64,000 bases of DNA. Origin: Escarpia spicata (Eukaryota > Annelida > Polychaeta > Sabellida > Siboglinidae). The notes below the pieces were generated by a model that ran no database searches, was not told where the DNA came from, and saw only the letters and a program-made list of their open reading frames with translations. The stretch spans positions 11,148,152 through 11,212,151 of the forward strand of contig OZ023209.1 in NCBI GenBank assembly GCA_963995525.1, in the 5' to 3' direction. The position numbers and the translations under genes are program-made. This document shows, one piece after another, positions 47,108 through 58,430 of this stretch (its first letter is position 1; each line of letters opens with the position of its first letter).

Positions 47108-49460
47108 GCCTCGATCCTTTTAATTGATTTTTGTGTTTTCATCTTTCGCCATTGCACGCGCGCAGCCATCTCCGCCACTCATGTGAATTAAGGCAGTGAG
47201 AGCTATATTACTTTGACGATATCGTAGCAGCTGCTGCAACGGTTTTTGCTCGAGAACAACATAAACATGTTTCAATTATCTTCGATGTTCCCAGGTTGAA
47301 GTTTAAGATGCATGAGACATGGGTTGCATGCGTTGCTCCAAGTTGTCCCTGCGTGTTTCACAAGCATGAATTCCTCTCAGTAACAATACTCGATGCACTA
47401 GACACTTGAATTCCTACGCACATACACATGTATTAAAATAATTATTGTGTTACGTTTGTCCGGTATTTCCCGATGTATTCTGCTTTGTGTGACATTCGAC
47501 ATATTCCTGGAGTCGGATAGGTATAAGATATCCCGTGCTTTGCGTAGGTGTAGTTTCTAGCGATAGGACATGCCTACAATTTTTCGTCGCAAAATCCACA
47601 ATTATGTTTACCGTACTGGAATTGGGGTTATCTATTGTATGCCTATCAGCAAGGATCCACGTATTGCACACATCTCCATCTGCGATAACTAGGACATATA
47701 ACTGTCTGACGTCGCCAGTAATCATTGTATCATAACATTGGGAACTCATCCAGACGGTTAAAACAAGATATACATATTGATTGATTAACATGGTCAGAAT
47801 GGCCAAGTTTCCTGATTTGGGAAGGAAATCTCATTCCCTGTTTTCCCCATTTCCTGCTTCTCCTACCTGTTTCTCCTACCTGTTCAACATTTAGTTAATA
47901 GTCGCATCTTGTTGAACCAATACCACCTTTCCTATTAACACACAGCTACATAAGGACATCCTTGATACCTTATCACAGGCACAAGAATGTGGTGGATGTG
48001 GGAAGTGAGGAGCATCAAAACCCTCCAACTGCATCCCGTTTGAGGCCCACCAAACATCAATTGCCTTTTACACTGAATGCAGCGCAATAAAAATCTGCAA
48101 CATCATCCCTAGCTGAAATATGGAGGAGTAAACGTGTCTCAACCTCCCAACCAAAATATTGCGGGTTCAGCCCCCAAAGCCCCCGGTTCCGATGCCTCAG
48201 CTTATCGCTTCAATATTTTCCATCCGACACCCTTCTTCATTTATTTCATGTCCTGTATAACGAGGTCCTTCCTCTAATTTCTTCTGGCACGTGCGTTTGG
48301 CATCCGATCGGTAGGTGATGACACCTGCTGGCTAATTAACCAGACGTGCTCATATCATACGTGTAATGAAACGGAGTGATCGTTTATGACGCATTAACAT
48401 AGTTCGCTGTTCTCCTGTGACAATCATGTTACACAAGGATGATCAATATTTCAGCGGGAAACATCCTCTATACGCATTTATTGCCTTACTACTTTACTAC
48501 CCATGGGAATACACGAGGTGCTGTTATAGCATATAATAACATGCATAGTTTCCCATCGGATGGTATAATCTATAGCAAATAACACCTTAGTGGTTTCTAT
48601 GTGTCTTGACATTGATGTTTATGACGTAATTTAAATGTGAAATGTGCCCGGATGTGCGTTGGTGGCGTGCATTATGATTTAGTTGCGAATTTGACCAGAA
48701 ATGTTTGTACTACAAATTCGATTCAAAAAACATATAGTTCTATCACTATCAAGAAGGATTCAACTTGGTGTCTAATTTATTTCATAACCACTTTGCCTAT
48801 ACTATAACCAACCTTTTTTTTCGTTTTTAATTAAGGCAACGTTCTAGTGGTCATGCGGTAAATTTAGTTGGTACTCTTTGCGTCCTTTCTACGTGTGTTT
48901 TAGAGTCATCTGCCTTACCTCAATCATTTATTTCCCATTGCAACCGCAGCCAAAATGCGTGTAGAATTAACAGAACACTGTTACTTTTGAGGAAAAAAAA
49001 AGTGTTTGTAATATTCCAAACGATAGCTCGTGAAAGTGAACTCTTAAATAAAAATATCGATTGCCATATATCAAGCATCAACTGTTATTTAATAGCTGCG
49101 AAATGTCAGCTATCCCTGTAATCAATTATTAAAATAAAGAGCTTTGAATTACCATTTGTGTCTCACATTTCAAAAACCGCTGACAACTATCAGTCTTAAG
49201 ACGACTTGAAATTGCGTTGATACATCTTCGTCGGACGAAAATGTCCACCTACGTCTACGGATCAGTACTCTGGTTAATTAATATTCTTCCCCAGGTACGC
49301 ACGCTCGCGAGCTTCAGTTACTTTTAACGCGATTCAGTTGGCGATGACTTGGCTGAATGCCGACGACCAATACACCAGGAATGATGGACAGTACATGTCA
49401 TGATATATCATGATGCTGTTGTCGATATCCCACGTGCGTGATATTTCAATCATGCGCTCT
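47108..49460. other. Mostly non-coding; one unexplained Cys-containing ORF
   Basis: The minus-strand frame 47450-47806 (118 aa) contains CYDTMITGDVRQLYVLVIADGDVCN, ATKNCRHVLSLE and LQEYVECHT with four spaced Cys. A possible acceptor (polypyrimidine then GATGAG) lies near 47750 on that strand. It could be an exon of an extracellular protein or chance. I recognise no family. The remainder shows no genes. Confidence 0.3.
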
Positions 49461-49469
49461 TCACCCACC

Positions 49470-49733
49470 CCCCTCTCTCTCTCGTTCTATCTCTCTCGCT
49501 CGCTCTCGCTATCCCTCCCTCCCTCCCTCCCTCCCTCCCTCCCTCCCTCCCTCCCTCCCTCCCTCCCTCCCTCCCTCCCTCCCTCCCTCCCTCCCTCCCT
49601 CCCTCCCTCCCTCCCTCCCTCCCTCCCTCCCTCCCTCCCTCCCTCCCCCTCCCTCCCTCCCTCCTTACCACCCTCCCTCCCTCTTTCACCCCCTCTCTCT
49701 CTACTTCCCTCCCTCTCCTCTCTCTCTCTCTGT
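49470..49733. repeat. (CCCT)n microsatellite
   Basis: Nearly pure CCCT from about 49513 to 49660, bounded by CT-rich sequence on both sides. The minus strand is (GGGA)n, a strong G-quadruplex candidate. Leu-Pro-Pro-Ser and Arg-Glu-Gly-Gly open frames across it are artefacts. Confidence 0.97.
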
Positions 49734-50929
49734 AAATATCGACCACTTTCTTTATCTTGATACCCACTTACAGTTGAGGGAACTTGAGCATCATCGCGGC
49801 CAAGTGGTGCTGCTGATTACATCAGTCTCAATACCCCTGGCAGATCGCCTTGCGAAACGCTGAATTTAAGCTGAGCCAATAACCTCGTTGCCTTTCAAGA
49901 TTCGGTTGTTTTCGTGTCACCTAAACGTGGCTGATATTACATCTCATCGTCGGGAAGTAGACGTAATTATTGGAATACACAATACCACTCAGCCGCTCGT
50001 GAGAATGGACTTTTTGATCTGTGCCTAGACCGTTTGTCCATCATAGTTCTCAGAGCACGACACGACCCATTGACACTTCTAGGTTCAAGTGTAGCTGTAC
50101 AATTAATTCAGCGAATTACCACATAATGAGTTGGGTATATACGCCAAGGGTAGGATAGTCATTTACCACCCCTGGCTTGCAAGGATTTAACTGCAGGCAA
50201 TGTGGACTGAACGAATTTGCCCAAGGTTCGAAACGGCAGCAAGAGGACTTTATCTCTACGCCACCGCGCCCCACATTTCCCTAGAACATATCAAGTGCCG
50301 AACATATCGGTTACTCGAAATGTACACCGTCCATGTGCGCTGTATATATTGTTCATAGGCAGTTCACACAATTGCAGGGGCTGTTTGAAAACAGATTGCT
50401 GATGGGACAATGTTTACTGATGATTGTAAATATATGTTATCATGTGGAAATATATTCAATAAACTATAAAGTTAATAATATATGGATGTATGTACGTCAT
50501 TCACCAAACGGCGGTGAAAGGATTGATAGAAAATACGTATTAATAATGACATATTGTTCTGACATAGCGTTAGTTAGTTCAATATATCACACAATTCCGC
50601 CGACATAGGAACACTTACCTTTTATAACCTTGTTTATCCACCTTTGATCTTTGGCGTATCCATTCATATGTTGACATCTTTAATACTGCTTATCGATTTT
50701 CGGATTGATCAACAATTGTTTTCTTGATGCGCCGCTGAGCTTGGTTTCTTCTGTCTTTGGCGCAAAAGAAGTTAATCTTATTATAATAATAATTATTATT
50801 AACTGTTATTTATGTGAATTGCAGTGTTTTTGTTTTACCGCTTCTCTCGAAAATACATTTCTTTACCGTCACTTTATCTTAATTGACGACCGTTATGCCA
50901 ATGCAACAAAAACAACACAACACATCAGA
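49734..50929. other. Non-coding stretch, no feature recognised
   Basis: No motif-bearing frames. A short TTATAATAATAATTATTATTA run lies at 50781-50801. Confidence 0.4.
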
Positions 50930-51128
50930 TGGATCCTCAACAGCAAGTGCAGAAGCATAATAAAGTAATAACAGCAACAAGAACAAGAGCAGCGACAACA
51001 CAAACAGCAACAAGAACAAGAGCAGCGACAACACAAACAGCAGCAATAAGAACAACAACAGTATACAAACAGAAACAGCAATGCGAACAGAAGCAACAAC
51101 AACAACAGCAACACGAGCAGCAGCAACA
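50930..51128. repeat. CAR/CAA-type compound trinucleotide tract
   Basis: Mixed CAG, CAA and AGCAACA units include an exact 36-bp tandem duplication (about 50970-51005 and 51006-51041) built on ACAGCAACAAGAACAAGAGC. It is open in several frames on both strands, as expected for a 3-bp repeat. There is no evidence of a host exon. Confidence 0.85.
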
Positions 51129-52850
51129 ATGCCGTTGAAACTCGGTAAAATAAAGCAAACTTGTTACACAAATAATTCGACGTATACAGATTAAATTTAG
51201 GCAAACTTGATACAGACAAACACAAACATTTGCCATTTAGAAACTATTAAAGTGATTGCAGGGATGCTGAAGAAATAACTAATTTGTCATATTATTGAAA
51301 ACATTTAGCAATAGCATGGGTTAACGTTTTGGATATGAAAGAACTTGATTCCACTCAATTAATCTGTCAAAGTTAGAAACACTACATTTGGAAACACAAT
51401 GTTGCATAACAGTAACACAAAATGCATAATTGGAGGAAACTAGTCATGGTTCTTAAATTCTTAATGTACATACATTTTAATTACAACGTCAAAACACGGA
51501 TATTAGTAAAGTCGTAAACTGATTCATTAAGGCACCATGCCTTAATGAAGATCTCACATACAATCAATAGTAATATATTTTAAATTGTTTAGAATATTGA
51601 CCATTCATGGTGTATTGCAATGCAATTCAGATCTAGTTTCCTGATTGATGTAATAAATGTTTTTATAGGTGGGTGATACAACTTGTATATATTACATAAC
51701 TAAACATCCATTTCTATACATCGTAGCGGAAGTGTGACGTAAGGTGTGCTACGACGCTTTGAGATGGACATGTTTGGCGCTGGTAACATGTCAAGCCTTT
51801 CAGAACTCATAAATATGTTTGTAATATTTTTTTTGAACGAGGCAAAGACAAAACAATTTTTGAGGTTGTAGTCCAGTATTGCCACCCATGTCAGCTGTTG
51901 TCTTCCCTTATCCAAGCTTCCTTGATGCTGTTCCGTCTCAGTTCCCTTCAGCAATCTGCCTTCATTTATTTTTACCAAGCCACCTGTGCACGTCGTCCGG
52001 ATTTGTATCAACATTCGCGTTAAGCTGTACTGCATAACTGATCTATTCCCTCAGGTCATTCATTCTCCGTCTATCCACCCTCTTTGGTCTTGTAATTCTC
52101 CGAACCCAATTATACACATTGAGCATGATTTAATTTTAGATTCCTGGAAGACCTCAGCTATTTATTACAAAGCGATATGGTATGAACCAGGAATTTTTAC
52201 AATGACATTACATTTGATTAGTTATTGCTGTGTGCACGATGAAAAGCACGCGACCGTCGATTGCGTCTAGAGAGAGAGAGAGAGTGCTTTGATATTGCAA
52301 TGTATTGTGTGCCGTTATTCGTTCATTGTGTGCTTGGTAATTCGAACCGTATAGATGTATCTAAAGTCACTTTCTGTCGTGCGCACTACTACAAACTGAT
52401 TGGTCAAAATACGATCCGATTGTTTCCTGTTCTGTTAGTCAATAGTTGATTTGATTTTATATTGTTTAGTGAAATGGTACCCTTTAGTAGACTATGATTC
52501 AACTGCATACCTACTACCAATTTTGATTTCTTTCTGGAATTGAAACCTGTTCTATTTGTGAGATGTAAACATTTTCATGATTTGCAACAAGACCTTTCTA
52601 TAACTTGACAGGAATGCAACAGTTACCACTGGCGTCAATGCTACTTGTCATAGTAGTTATTCATTGATGTGGGCGAACGCAAACAATTACGAAGAAAATG
52701 TCCAATTGAACAGGGCACAGTATAATGATTTTGTGGCGATGGGACATCCACGACAATGCTAGTACAGGCCATCCATTATTATCTTACTTTGTTTATATAA
52801 AACTAAAGTATTGCCATTACCTATCAACTAGCTCCGCCTGGATACTATGA
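51129..52850. other. Non-coding stretch, no feature recognised
   Basis: AT-rich. The minus-strand frame at 51700-52035 (111 aa) has no family motif. The tail of the dispersed repeat of 43085-43405 is seen at 52744-52770. Confidence 0.4.
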
Positions 52851-52854
52851 GAGC

Positions 52855-54175
52855 TTCCTGCCAAGCCCGGGTAAAGGAGGAGGGTTGTGCGTGGGGCAAG
52901 CGACCACACCTCATAAAAATAGACACGCTACGGAAACTGAAACAAGAGAGTACACTGCACCCGGTGGTAGAAGCGAAGCAAACCTGAGAACTGGTTCAAT
53001 GACGGACGGCAGCCAAACCCGCAAGGAAGTCCCCACCCCGACAGCGGATCTCCTAACACAAAAATATACGATTTATATTGGAATGTGAGAACGCTGTATC
53101 AGAGAGGAAGACTGAGTCAAGTTATCCAGTAAATGCATCAATACAAGATCAACCTTCTAGGCATCACGGAGGCTAGATGGTCTGGAGCTGGGAAGAGAGT
53201 ACTGACTACAGGAGACACCATAATATGGTTAGGCAGTGAAGATAATCAGCATCAACAGGGAGTGGCCCTGATCATCCAGAGTAAGCACATCAACTCTCTT
53301 CCTGAATGGAAGCTAATTAGTGAGAGACTTCTTTATGCTAGGTTTAACTCAAGATTGATCAACTTTCAGTGGTAATCTGCTATGCTCCAACAGAAGAAGC
53401 AGAGGGTGTGGACAAAGACGCCTTCTATGTCAGTATTCAGTCAACTTTGGAAGACATCCCCCGACTTGACGTAATCGTTGTGTTTTTGGGGACATCAATG
53501 CACGTGTTGTTGAGCGACAACACAGACACGGAGAGGATCATGGGCAAACATGGAACAGGCAGGATGACTGAAATTGGCATCAGAATGTGTCACACATGTG
53601 GGGAAAATGACCTAGTGATCGGAGGAACCCTTTTCCAACATAGGACAATTCACACGGTTACATGGAGATCTCCAGATGGCAAGACTGAGAGCCAAATAGA
53701 TCACATCCTGATAAATGGGAAATGGAGGCTCTCACTACAAGATGTCAGAACAGGGAGACTAGCAGATGCTGACAGTGACCACAGCCTGTTGGTGGGAAAA
53801 CTTGGTACTGACAAGCTTCAGAACCCAGAAACGAAGCAACAGTTCATAATTGCTCTGAAGAACACTTTTAGTATTCTGCAGGAGGAAACAGAGATGACAA
53901 TACACAGTTTCAACAAGCAAGCAATCAGGGAAAACAGTGCTAGGATACAGAAGATCAAAGAGAGAGCAGTGGATCTCCACATCAACCTGGGACAAAATAG
54001 GCCAAAGGAAGGAAATAAAGAAGTGAATACTCACTACACAATCACCAAGACTGCGCCACAATGAAACATCATGTAGATAAATGGCTAGATAGGTGTAGTT
54101 TTTAATTAATGTATTTGTGTGTAAAGCGCGTTTAACTAGCAAGGAAATGAGCTATACAAAAATTAATGTGTTGTT
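52855..54175 (+). pseudogene. RTE/BovB-like LINE: endonuclease part and 3' tail
   Basis: Across frames the protein reads LRTGSMTDGSQTRKEVPTPT, then YWNVRTLYQRGRLSQVIQ, INLLGITEARWSGAGKRV (catalytic Glu), HQQGVALIIQSK, VVICYAPTEEAEGVDKDAFY, VIVVFLGTSMHVLLSDNTD (normally GDFNARVG, here lost), IGGTLFQHRTIHTVTWRSPDGKTESQIDHILIN and DSDHSLLVGKL (SDH). This is the APE endonuclease of RTE-type elements, the source of so-called craniofacial-development-protein-2-like annotations. The reverse transcriptase is absent. After the stop at 54062-54064 the sequence goes straight to a LINE 3' end (GTAAAGCGCG...GAGCTATACAAAAA, GTTATTATTA, 54121-54181), so the centre has been deleted. Confidence 0.82.
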
Positions 54176-54242
54176 ATTATTAGCATTAATACTTGGTCAA
54201 TGCATTGCTCCGTTTTACCCGGCACTGCATATATCATAACAA

Positions 54243-54882
54243 AGAAATCAAATCATTGGATTAATTAGGCGAAACATAACGTATATGGAAAAAGAGCTAA
54301 TAATACCGCTGTACAAACCAATAGTTAGGCCTCATTTAGAATATTGTATTCAAGCGTGGAGGCCATATCGCAGGAAGGACATAGATATGCTAGAAAGAGT
54401 GCAGAGGAAAGCAACTAAAATTATTCAAAAACTGAGGGATCTTAGTTACGAAATACGCCTAACAGAATGTGGTTTAATAAAACTAGAGACCAGGAGATTG
54501 AGAAGAGGTCAAATAAAAGTGTTTAAAATATTGAATGGTTATGAAAATATTGATAGAAATACTTTTTTCAGTTAAGAAAGATAGAAGGACCAGAGGACAT
54601 GAAGTTACATTAGTAAAGGAGCAGTGTATATTAGATATAAGAAAGTTCGTTCTCACAAAGGACTGTAAATAATTGGAACAGATTATCTCCTGATTGTGTT
54701 GGTGCTAGTAGCGTGAATATGTTTAAAAATAAAAACGACACATACCTAAAAGGGCGGGATACACATAGATAAAAAGTATTTGACTCTCCATAAGCCAAAA
54801 GGCTTCCTTCTTCATATGCCATCTAAAGTTAATTGTGTGGGGGGCAATCTTGTTAAATCTTGTCTTGTTAAATCACAGTGAG
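54243..54882 (+). mobile_element. CR1-type LINE 3' end (family D, copy 3)
   Basis: It aligns with 36070-36708 and includes RPHLEYCIQAWRPYRRKDIDMLERVQR (frame 54285-54575), a frameshift near 54570, NNWNRLSPDCVGASSVNMF, the AAGCCAAAAGGCTT hairpin and a CTTGTTAAAT-type tail at 54851-54873. It is a strongly 5'-truncated insertion next to the RTE 3' end. In place of the perfect TGCCATCCAG hairpin of copy 2 it has a decayed one. Confidence 0.9.
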
Positions 54883-57516
54883 GTTGTGAACAATTCAACT
54901 AAAGTTCCCTCCAGCAGTCGAGAACGTCTTCGAATGTGGCATACCTATAATATGGGCCTATAGGACATCCTAAGATCATCTTCTGATCCAGGCAAGTTTG
55001 AAGATGATGAAAGTTCATTTTATAATGGGCAGAAATATGAAACATGTCATCTTGAAAGCAACCTTGCTGTCCAGGAGGAGGAAAGCAACTGTTTGGTATA
55101 CTGGGTACTGTACATCAACTGACAATGAGTGAACAGTCATTGACCGTATGCATGGTGTCCAGGCAGGCAGTCACGGCCAGTGGAAATACCCTTCACTAGG
55201 GAACTGTTTTGCAGTAGACCCCCCACCAAGTGTAAAGCAAACGTTCTGGAGACTGGGTGGTTTCTTCCGCGAGAAACATGAATTTTAAGCTAACTAATGG
55301 CAGAGAGATCACAAAGGTTATTGGCATGCTGTAAAGGAAGATGAAACTAATAGTAGATGAAACTGACAGTAGATGTATATATGGACATCTAAAGGAGTGA
55401 GTGGATTAGGGCATTCTAAAAGGATTCGTCGTGACATAAAATATGTGTATGAGCTCACAAACAATTACTACAGGACCAACAATAAAAAATATATGCCGAA
55501 AACTATTTTACTTCATAAAAGCCTATTTTTCAACAGAAAATGCAATTTTAATAAAAGTGACTAGTCTGAGGCTCTTGAATATGCTTTTAATATATTCTTT
55601 GTACTTAAAAATATACAATTACATAGTTACATCATTGATTGTAACTCAATAATTGATGACATTAAGCAAAAAAACGATTTATCACTCGAAAATCGCACTT
55701 TGCGGCTCTCATTCACGAAAACGTCAGAATTTACGCGAATTTTCCACTGATTAAAACAATATATATTGTTTCTTTCTCGTGACTTATATGGCCACCAAAT
55801 AAAAGTGGAGCCCTGTGATCTGACAACATCACCAAAAAAATGCCAGTTTCCCCCACCCCTATGTCATTTGTTTTTTTTATATAATGGCATTTTAATAATT
55901 TGTCGTATAATTTAAATTCGCTTACTGAAACATACTCAGCGTTATTGTGTATGTATAGTACAGTAACACTGTGTATTCAGATTTACTAGTAATACTGTAT
56001 ATTCAAATTTATTATTTGGCTATCTACATTGTGTTTTGAATTGCTACATTGTCACTGTGTATTTGTTTATTAATTGTTACATCATATGTTGTATTAAGCC
56101 ATGTTGAGTGTTTATTTGGTACACCGTGTATTTGACATTATTAGTATTAAACTACTTTTTAGCTCTTGTGTTTTGAATTGGGAAACTGTATTTTATTTTA
56201 TTGTTAATCCACAATTTGTATATAGCTGTACATTGTGTTTCGACTTGGTACATTATGTATTTTAATTTGTTGTTAAGCTAGGTTGTGTTTACAGTTTGAT
56301 TTTGTTGACAATTTTTGATTAGGGCAATTATTTTATTGCAGTATAACTCGTAATTTCATGCTTCCGTGTGAAATATAAATTATATTGATAATAATAATTT
56401 CAGCACTCATTATGTTTAGCTCAACATATGTTGTTTTTTAAATTGTCATGTCAGTTTCAATGGTAGCATTTGTTAATGCTAATTTGCATAATTTGTGCAA
56501 TATAATGGTTACTAGTAAATTGCTGATAATTGTTACTGCCATTTGCTGAATACTAGCATTGTAATAAAACACTTGTATTAAAATGTATTTTGTTGCAGTA
56601 AAACATTGCACAGCAATTATAATGAATTCGTATGATGTTACGTTTTTTTCCATTCCTTTTCTTCCCTCTTTCAGTCAGGTGCCACCTTATAAGACATCCA
56701 CGTTTGCAACATGATTGGGCATTCGCTATGTCATATTCCACATTGCACATATATCAGAGTGCGCCATTAAAGATACATGTTTGAAGTTGCAGGTCAGCAG
56801 GAGTGCAATGTTGCACTTTAATTCAATGTTGCAGATTTCAACTCCAAATGGTGCAGACTTTTACCTTTCAGTGTGCTAAGTAGCATCTTAAAGGGTTAAT
56901 TTCTGCACCGTAATGGTGCAAAGTTGTTCCTCAAGGCGCTGTTTGTTCGGCCGACTCCGGTCCATAGGCGGTTGAGAGAACGCCCCAGAGCCATAGTTAG
57001 TCAGAGCCTGCTGGTATGGATTCAGCTGGTTGCGATACCACTGTAATGACTGATGGTGTTTCGTGTAGTCGTCTTTTCCACATTTCCAGTCTGGTGTTGC
57101 TAGCGATGAGTTCAAGGGTGTTGTAGAGTTTAGTCTGGGTGTTGTAGAGTTTAGTCTGCTCACAGCTGATGCATGGTTGTGCAATTTGTGTTTTGTGTCT
57201 GTCACTTTTCTTGTTCTTTCTGTGCGGCTGCAACAGTTTGCCTGATGTTCTGAGGAGCTATGCCAGCCAGCAGATGTAGTGTGTCTACGTTGGTTGATTC
57301 AATGAATTTGTTTTATTGTTCGATGAGGTAAGACAATTCGACGGAGGAAGTGAACAGCTCAATTAATCTATTCGGTACTAGTGACTTGATTGAATGTTTC
57401 AAGACATAACAAGGAGAGTTGATAAGTGAATGATATATTATGAACTTCATTACAAAGAGTTAAAATATATACTCGCGTTTTGAAAATACGTATACCAATC
57501 AGCAGCTGAAAACAGT
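54883..57516. other. Non-coding stretch, no feature recognised
   Basis: Strongly AT-rich, with runs of TTGTGTATTT-like sequence between 55900 and 56350. Minus-strand frames at 56888-57233 contain a short tandem duplication (GTTGTAGAGTTTAGTCTG twice at 57119-57158) but no known domain. Confidence 0.45.
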
Positions 57517-57790
57517 TCATAATGTATACATTACACATAATGTATACATTACACATAATGTATACATTACACATAACGTATACATTACACATAACGTATA
57601 CATTACACATAACGTATACATTACACATAATGTATACATTACACATAATGTATACATTACACATAATGTATACATTACACATAATGTATACATTACACAT
57701 AATGTATACATTACACATAATGTATACATTACACATAATGTATACATTACACATAATGTATACATTACACATAATGTATACATTACACAT
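57517..57790. repeat. 18-bp minisatellite with a palindromic core, about 15 copies
   Basis: The unit is ACATAATGTATACATTAC, containing the perfect 10-bp palindrome ATGTATACAT. Copies 3 to 6 carry a shared variant, ACATAACGTATACATTAC. Because 18 is a multiple of 3 and the unit lacks stops in several frames, long open frames (MYTLHI, MCNVYI and MYTLCV repeats) appear on both strands. I treat these as artefacts. Confidence 0.97.
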
Positions 57791-58430
57791 AATCACTCTT
57801 ATAAACCGGATTTATTTTTACAAACAACTGGCATTGATGTTTTATTTTAACACTTATTTATGATATTTGTGAACATTAGCCGGTAGTATTTATCATAACA
57901 ATCAAGTAGGTGAAGCTCTCCTACACAATGTAGTTCCAATCCGTATCGCAGTTCGAGGAATACTCGTTTTGTTGTAAGCCTGAAATCGAATGATTGTCTC
58001 ATTTGCACGTGTTTAAATTACATTTAGTGCTGGTCGTTGACCGATGAGGTCTTCCAGCGGCATCTTGTCGACTTTTGAGTCACACTCGAGTGTCAAGCTG
58101 TGCTTATTTAGTTGGCCTCCTTTTGGATTTGTTCTCTAAACTGTTCACCTAGTGTCGGGTTTGAATTTGTGCCAGAATTTGGTACAGAAGCAGGTGTCAC
58201 GAAGCCTTCATGCCATATGAAGATCCGATAGGTGACCTTCTGACAGACTACTTAACACGATGACCTCCACAAATGCAAAGATTTTGGGCAGTCAGTCGTA
58301 TTTTTCGTAGAACTTAATGCCAAAATGTGTCTATGTGACGATTAAGGACGATGTTATTTCCGTCGTGAGGCCATTAGATGACGTCATTGTGCGCGCCGCA
58401 TAGCAACTATTCAATGCGCATGCTCGTCGG
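57791..58430. other. Region downstream of the GPCR; CRE-type octamer at 58379
   Basis: No gene is recognised. This is the 3' flank of the receptor gene. TGACGTCA at 58379-58386 lies about 45 bp beyond the receptor stop codon, inside a locally GC-rich stretch. No convincing AATAAA close behind the stop was identified on the minus strand. Confidence 0.4.

Noticed and set aside
50217..50968. Small plus-strand frames of 61-91 aa
   Set aside because: No motifs, no splice context, AT-rich codon pattern like the surrounding non-coding DNA.
57368..57863. 142-aa, 113-aa and 88-aa frames of hexapeptide repeats
   Set aside because: The 18-bp minisatellite is open in several frames of both strands, so openness carries no information.
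58379..58386. CRE octamer as a regulator of the GPCR
   Set aside because: It lies downstream of the stop codon rather than at the promoter side; a single 8-bp match is weak.
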